From: an uncultured Desulfovibrio sp.
Lineage (GTDB): Bacteria; Desulfobacterota; Desulfovibrionia; Desulfovibrionales; Desulfovibrionaceae
Assembly (NCBI GenBank): GCA_910587035.1
Contig: CAJUMQ010000046.1
Span: forward strand, 1-8,992
Length of the DNA stretch: 8,992 nt
Reading direction: 5' to 3'
Shown here: positions 6,124-8,992 of the stretch, one piece after another
Layout of the letters: every line of letters begins with the position of its first letter
How positions within the stretch are numbered: position 1 is the stretch's first letter
Notes under the pieces: model-generated
Database searches by the model: none
What the model saw: only the letters and a program-made list of their open reading frames with translations
What the model was told of the DNA's origin: nothing
Made by a program: the position numbers and the translations under genes

Positions 6124-6128
6124 GTCAA
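6101..6128 (-). promoter_or_regulatory. Promoter of the flavodoxin-fold oxidoreductase
   Basis: On the minus strand a perfect TTGACA -35 box (6128-6123) is followed after 16 nt by TAAAAA (6106-6101), which matches TATAAT at four positions. Overlap with the 11-bp palindrome suggests repression at this promoter. Confidence 0.45.
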
Positions 6129-6172
6129 GAGCTTTCTTCGTGTCCCTGATCGATGCGGCAACGGAAAAGCTA
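6122..6172 (+). pseudogene. Short open frame cut by repeat copy 2, faintly TetR-like
   Basis: From ATG 6122 the frame reads MSRAFFVSLIDAATEKL, then enters the 152-bp repeat and stops at TAA 6188-6190. VSLIDAATEKL resembles the first helix of TetR-family regulators (LIDAATELF). It diverges from the oxidoreductase gene across a palindromic operator, the usual arrangement for an autoregulated repressor. Removing the repeat with one CTAG continues the frame into GRALGAQDRPRLDEASARYI (from 6322), which stays open across the AT-rich spacer but is not recognisably TetR. No Shine-Dalgarno sequence precedes the ATG. This is a fragment at best. Confidence 0.25.
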
Positions 6173-6322
6173 GTACACAGAAACATTTAAAGTTTCTGTG
6201 TACTAGCCGCCATGCGAGAGCATGGCGCGGCGGCGTAGTCGCCGTGAATAAGCCGAAAACCGCGTTTTTCGGCGAATGATCTTGACGCAAAATACGAAGT
6301 ATTTTGTGTTATGCTATACTAG
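6171..6322. repeat. 152-bp multi-hairpin repeat, copy 2
   Basis: Same orientation as copy 1, offset by 948 bp. It differs at four bases: C5239 is T6187, G5302 is A6250, and A5367/G5368 are T6315/A6316. The first stem is 14 bp (6171-6184 with 6192-6205), extended to 15 bp by C6170/G6206. This copy is flanked by CTAG on both sides (6170-6173 and 6319-6322), consistent with insertion at, and duplication of, CTAG, TAG or TA. The retained stem complementarity suggests that the structure or recent mobility matters. Confidence 0.9.
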
Positions 6323-6782
6323 GACGGGCTCTCGGCGCACAGGACCGCCCCCGGTTAGATGAAGCCTCCGCGCGTTACATCCATAAAATGAGCCTGTTTC
6401 CGAATGAAGTTACGGATTATGGACAATATTTTTTATTCTTTTTAAAAAATATAATAAATTTTTTCCTTAAATATGACTTATATACGATGCAAAAAATTAC
6501 ATTTTCAATCAACTTCACTTCAATATGTAACAGATTTTTGCAAATTTTTACGAAATTATAAATATAAAAATTGTATATACATACCAACTCTGCATTGTCA
6601 TCTCTGTCAATACATGGGAGTTTTTGCTGTTGCTCTAAGCCATGCATTCAGCTATCCTGAAGGAAACGAACATGTATTCCCGACACCTCGCCGCACCTGA
6701 AAACGTTTGACGGAGATCCGCAGGTCGGTGTTCCACGCACTTCTACCCCCCCGCACGGGGAAGACGACACGGAGAACGCATC
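6323..6782. other. Intergenic region with an AT-rich tract
   Basis: I see no gene. Positions about 6323-6410 have ordinary composition and may be the tail of a disrupted frame. About 6411-6590 is strongly A/T-rich, with a 10-bp inverted repeat ATATTTTTTA/TAAAAAATAT (6426-6435 and 6443-6452). GC then rises towards the next gene. A 12-residue open frame at 6672-6710, preceded by AAGGAA, could be a leader peptide but is unsupported. The promoter of the downstream phosphoesterase gene must lie here, but no box pair is convincing. Confidence 0.5.
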
Positions 6783-7712
6783 ATGGCCGCTCAGACATAC
6801 AGGCTGGTAACCCGCAGTGATTTCGACGGACTTGTCTGCGCTATTCTGCTCAAAGAACTGCACATGATAGACGACATCCTTTTCGTCCATCCCAAAGACG
6901 TGCAGGACGGCAAAGTCGCCCTGGGCGAAAACGACATCACCACCAACCTCCCCTATCATCCGGACGTGCACCTGTCGTTCGATCATCATCTTTCAGAAAT
7001 TTTGCGCACCAGGGACACGCGCGGTCCCAACAGCATCATCGATCCGGAGGCGCTTTCCGCGGCGCGCGTGGTGTACAATCACTTCGGCGGGCGTGAAAGC
7101 TTCCCTGAAATCTCCCTGGAAATGATGGAGGCCGTGGACAAGGCCGACAGCGCGCTGTACAGCAAAGAGGAAATTCTGAATCCGCAGGGGTGGGTGCTGC
7201 TGAACTACATTATGGACCCGCGCACCGGCCTGGGGCGTTTTCGTGATTTCCGCATCAGCAATTATGCGTTGATGATGGAGCTTGTGAATTACTGCCGCGC
7301 CCACAGCATCGACAAAATTCTGGCGCTGCCCGACGTGGCGGAACGCAAAAATATGTATATGGAGCACCAGGACAAGGCCAAAGAGCAGCTTCGGAAATGC
7401 AGCACGGTGCACGGCAGACTTGTCGTGCTGGATCTGCGCGAGGCCGATCCCATCTGGTGCACCAACCGCTTCATGATCTACGCCCTGTATCCCGAATGCA
7501 ATATTTCCATCCATGTGCTGTGGGGCCTGCAGAAACAGAACACGGTCTTCGCTGTGGGCAAGTCCATTCTCGACCGCAGCTCGGATGTGAACATCGGCGA
7601 ATTGATGCTTGCCTACGGCGGCGGCGGACACAAGAACGCGGGCACCTGCCAGATTCCCAACGATAAAGCCGAAGAAACCCTGGCGGCGCTGGTGCAACGT
7701 CTGGGCAAGTAA
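6783..7712 (+). CDS. DHH/DHHA1 family phosphoesterase (exopolyphosphatase-like)
   Basis: The 309-residue product carries the DHH superfamily signatures. Motif I is LVTRSDFDGL (8-17), metal-binding D13 and D15, with Arg where many members have His. FDHH lies at 66-69, VDKAD at 118-122, and the DHHA1 substrate-binding loop GGGGHKNAGT at 279-288. The family is cytoplasmic, usually Mn-dependent, and cleaves phosphoester or phosphoanhydride bonds in polyphosphate, pyrophosphate, short oligonucleotides or cyclic dinucleotides. The substrate cannot be chosen from motifs alone. No transmembrane, CBS or other extra domain is visible, and the length suits a two-domain member. The ATG follows GGAGA with 7-nt spacing. 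GC content is clearly higher than in the fixAB operon. A hairpin follows the stop. Confidence 0.9.
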   Translation: MAAQTYRLVTRSDFDGLVCAILLKELHMIDDILFVHPKDVQDGKVALGENDITTNLPYHPDVHLSFDHHLSEILRTRDTRGPNSIIDPEALSAARVVYNHFGGRESFPEISLEMMEAVDKADSALYSKEEILNPQGWVLLNYIMDPRTGLGRFRDFRISNYALMMELVNYCRAHSIDKILALPDVAERKNMYMEHQDKAKEQLRKCSTVHGRLVVLDLREADPIWCTNRFMIYALYPECNISIHVLWGLQKQNTVFAVGKSILDRSSDVNIGELMLAYGGGGHKNAGTCQIPNDKAEETLAALVQRLGK

Positions 7713-7730
7713 CCCTGTTTGCGCAACTAT

Positions 7731-7756
7731 TGCGGGGCTCGACGACGGGCCCCGCA
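7731..7756 (+). terminator. Hairpin downstream of the phosphoesterase gene
   Basis: Arms TGCGGGGC (7731-7738) and GCCCCGCA (7749-7756) form an 8-bp GC-rich stem, 18 nt after the stop codon. No T-tract follows, so intrinsic termination is uncertain. It may instead stabilise the mRNA 3' end. Confidence 0.35.
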
Positions 7757-7886
7757 TGTCGTTCATCGCAACTCTTCCGGAAACGCTATGCGCACAGCCT
7801 CCGAGTTGACACGTCAGCAGGGGCGCCTGCGGAGCACGCCGTCGGCCTGGGGATTTTAACCGCCCACACAACACGGGGAGTGCCGT

Positions 7887-8639
7887 ATGAAGGACTCGCG
7901 CCCGGACGCCGCGCCGCCGATTCCCGCCCGACGCTGGAAAGACGGCCGATGGGAACACCTTGAAGAAACGGCCAACGAAGAAGAACAGATAAATATCTTC
8001 TACGAAAATGGGCACTGCACACTGTGGGCCTGGCCCCACCGACTGGAAGAACTGGCGTTGGGCCACGTGCTTCTGGACCGCCTGCACGACGCCCGAACGG
8101 ACGATCCGATTCCCGTGGAACAGCGCGGGCATGTTCTTGTTTTGGATTCCGAACCGGGAAAACGCGCCCTGCGCGTGCATCTGGACGCTCCCGCTGCAAC
8201 GGGCGAAACCGCACCGTGCGCGCCCCTTGTTCCCGACGCCCTGCCGGCGCATATGGATGCGTTCATGGCCGCGCCCGGCATGTGGGACGGCACAGGATGT
8301 TTTCACCGCGCCGGCATGCTGCATCTGGCCACAGGGCGATTGACGGCGCTCGCCGAAGATATCAGCCGCCATAACTGCCTGGACAGGTTGGCGGGATGTT
8401 GCGCGCTTCAGGGATTGCGTCCGGCGGAACATGCGCTGCTTCTCTCGGCCCGGATCACCGGCAGCCTGTACTGCAAGGCACGCCGTGCGGGTTTTTCCCT
8501 GCTGATCAGCCGGGCCGCCGTCACTGCCGCCGCATGGCGGCGCGCCCTGGTCCAGGGCGTGACGCTGGTGGGCTTCTGCCGTCCGCGGGAGCGGCGGTTG
8601 ACCGTATTCGCGGATACGCAAGGCAGGATTCTTTCATGA
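7887..8639 (+). CDS. fdhD: Formate dehydrogenase accessory sulfurtransferase FdhD, with incomplete CxxC
   Basis: FdhD passes sulfur from a cysteine desulfurase to the molybdenum/tungsten bis-MGD cofactor of formate dehydrogenase. The 250-residue product has the family core GCFHRAGMLH (137-146), EDISRHNCLDRLAG (157-170), SARITGSLYCKARRAG (187-202), SRAAVTAAAW (208-217) and TLVGFCRPR (226-234). E. coli FdhD carries CGVCG on a flexible loop that takes part in sulfur transfer. Here the equivalent loop reads PCAPLV, so only C111 remains and the second Cys is Leu114. The N-terminus to about residue 60 is diverged. The ATG follows GGGGAG with 6-nt spacing. The stop overlaps the mobA start in ATGA (8636-8639), so the two are co-translated in one cofactor-maturation operon. 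It is most likely functional, but atypical at the active loop. Confidence 0.88.
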   Translation: MKDSRPDAAPPIPARRWKDGRWEHLEETANEEEQINIFYENGHCTLWAWPHRLEELALGHVLLDRLHDARTDDPIPVEQRGHVLVLDSEPGKRALRVHLDAPAATGETAPCAPLVPDALPAHMDAFMAAPGMWDGTGCFHRAGMLHLATGRLTALAEDISRHNCLDRLAGCCALQGLRPAEHALLLSARITGSLYCKARRAGFSLLISRAAVTAAAWRRALVQGVTLVGFCRPRERRLTVFADTQGRILS

Positions 8640-8992
8640 ACGCCTCCGACGGTTCGCCGTCGCCACCGGAACAACCGGCTTTGCAAACGGAAAAAGCGAA
8701 CAAAAGCGGCGACATCGGCGTTGCCTCCGCCGAAGTGCTCGGCGTGGTGCTGGCCGGGGGCCTGTCCTCCCGCATGGGGCGGGAAAAGGCCCGTATTCGT
8801 GTGTACGGCAAAGGCAATCCGGATTTGCTGACACGCACCTGCCGGTTGTTGGGAAATCTGCTGGATGATGTCCGGGTGGCCTGCCGTCCCGGTCGGCCCA
8901 GAGACGGCTACAACTGCATTTTCGACGAAATGGAAGGGCTCGGTCCCTTCGGCGGCGTGCACGCGGCTCTGCACGCGGCGCGGCGGGCCGGA
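8636..8992 (+). CDS. mobA: Molybdenum cofactor guanylyltransferase MobA, N-terminal part (runs off the right edge)
   Basis: The frame from ATG 8636 is open for 119 codons to the window end. After a polar extension of about 33 residues rich in Ser, Pro, Glu and Lys comes the nucleotidyltransferase loop VLGVVLAGGLSSRMGREKA (34-52), the GTP-binding LAGGxSSRMG motif of MobA. K51 follows Glu where Asp is usual. FDEMEGLGPFGGVHAAL (96-112) matches the conserved DxxxxxGPxxG segment. MobA attaches GMP to molybdopterin to make the guanine dinucleotide cofactor, which FdhD then binds and sulfurates. The 4-nt overlap with fdhD indicates translational coupling. The C-terminal half is not visible, so a fusion to another domain cannot be excluded. 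Confidence 0.9.
   Translation, partial: MNASDGSPSPPEQPALQTEKANKSGDIGVASAEVLGVVLAGGLSSRMGREKARIRVYGKGNPDLLTRTCRLLGNLLDDVRVACRPGRPRDGYNCIFDEMEGLGPFGGVHAALHAARRAG

Noticed and set aside
5926..6186. An upstream extension of the oxidoreductase reading frame
   Set aside because: The extension is Arg-rich, starts in the repeat, crosses the promoter and operator, and lacks family similarity. The ATG at 5925 has a strong ribosome binding site.
5223..6322. CRISPR array
   Set aside because: There are only two 152-bp units about 800 bp apart with a gene between them; there is no short regular repeat-spacer pattern.
6993..8621. A 542-codon minus-strand open frame across the phosphoesterase and fdhD genes
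   Set aside because: It is antisense to two genes with clear family motifs and shows no recognisable domain. High GC on the coding strand leaves the opposite strand open.

Overview
The window looks like chromosomal DNA of an anaerobic Gram-negative bacterium, most plausibly a sulfate reducer of the Desulfovibrionaceae. This is inferred from the adjacent fdhD-mobA pair (maturation of molybdenum or tungsten formate dehydrogenase), a CaiA/FixAB-type electron-transfer set, and moderate GC in genes set against AT-rich spacers. No species can be assigned from the sequence alone.

Layout. (1) Positions 1-107 hold the 5' end of a minus-strand gene that runs off the left edge, possibly an acyl-CoA dehydrogenase. 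(2) Positions 108-1037 are a long, AT-rich, divergent intergenic region. It contains a perfect 20-bp palindrome, a GC-rich hairpin cluster and a possible gene remnant. (3) Positions 1038-5225 are a four-gene plus-strand operon: a family III CoA-transferase resembling FldA/HadA, a CaiA-like acyl-CoA dehydrogenase/enoyl-CoA reductase, and the two electron-transfer flavoprotein subunits FixA/EtfB and FixB/EtfA. (4) Positions 5223-6322 hold a minus-strand flavodoxin-fold NAD(P)H-dependent oxidoreductase gene. It is flanked by two same-orientation copies of a 152-bp repeat with at least five hairpins each. The repeat starts and ends exactly on TAG/CTAG. (5) Positions 6323-6782 are an AT-rich spacer. 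(6) Positions 6783-8992 carry higher-GC genes on the plus strand: a DHH/DHHA1 phosphoesterase, fdhD, and the start of mobA, which overlaps fdhD by ATGA and runs off the right edge.

How the genes work together. The 1038-5225 operon looks like a self-contained module for reducing an alpha,beta-unsaturated carboxylic acid as its CoA thioester. The transferase would load CoA from the saturated product onto the unsaturated acid, the dehydrogenase would reduce the double bond, and FixAB would deliver electrons. Unlike the aromatic-amino-acid Fld clusters it has no dehydratase (FldBC) here, and unlike the E. coli cai/fix system it has no FixC, FixX, CaiC, CaiD or CaiT here. Its substrate and electron donor are therefore open questions.

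The most novel structural item is the 152-bp repeat pair. The copies differ at four positions, and their termini supply the stop codons of both convergent genes around copy 1. Removing copy 2 together with one CTAG joins two open frames. Together this suggests a small CTAG/TAG-targeting MITE-like element.
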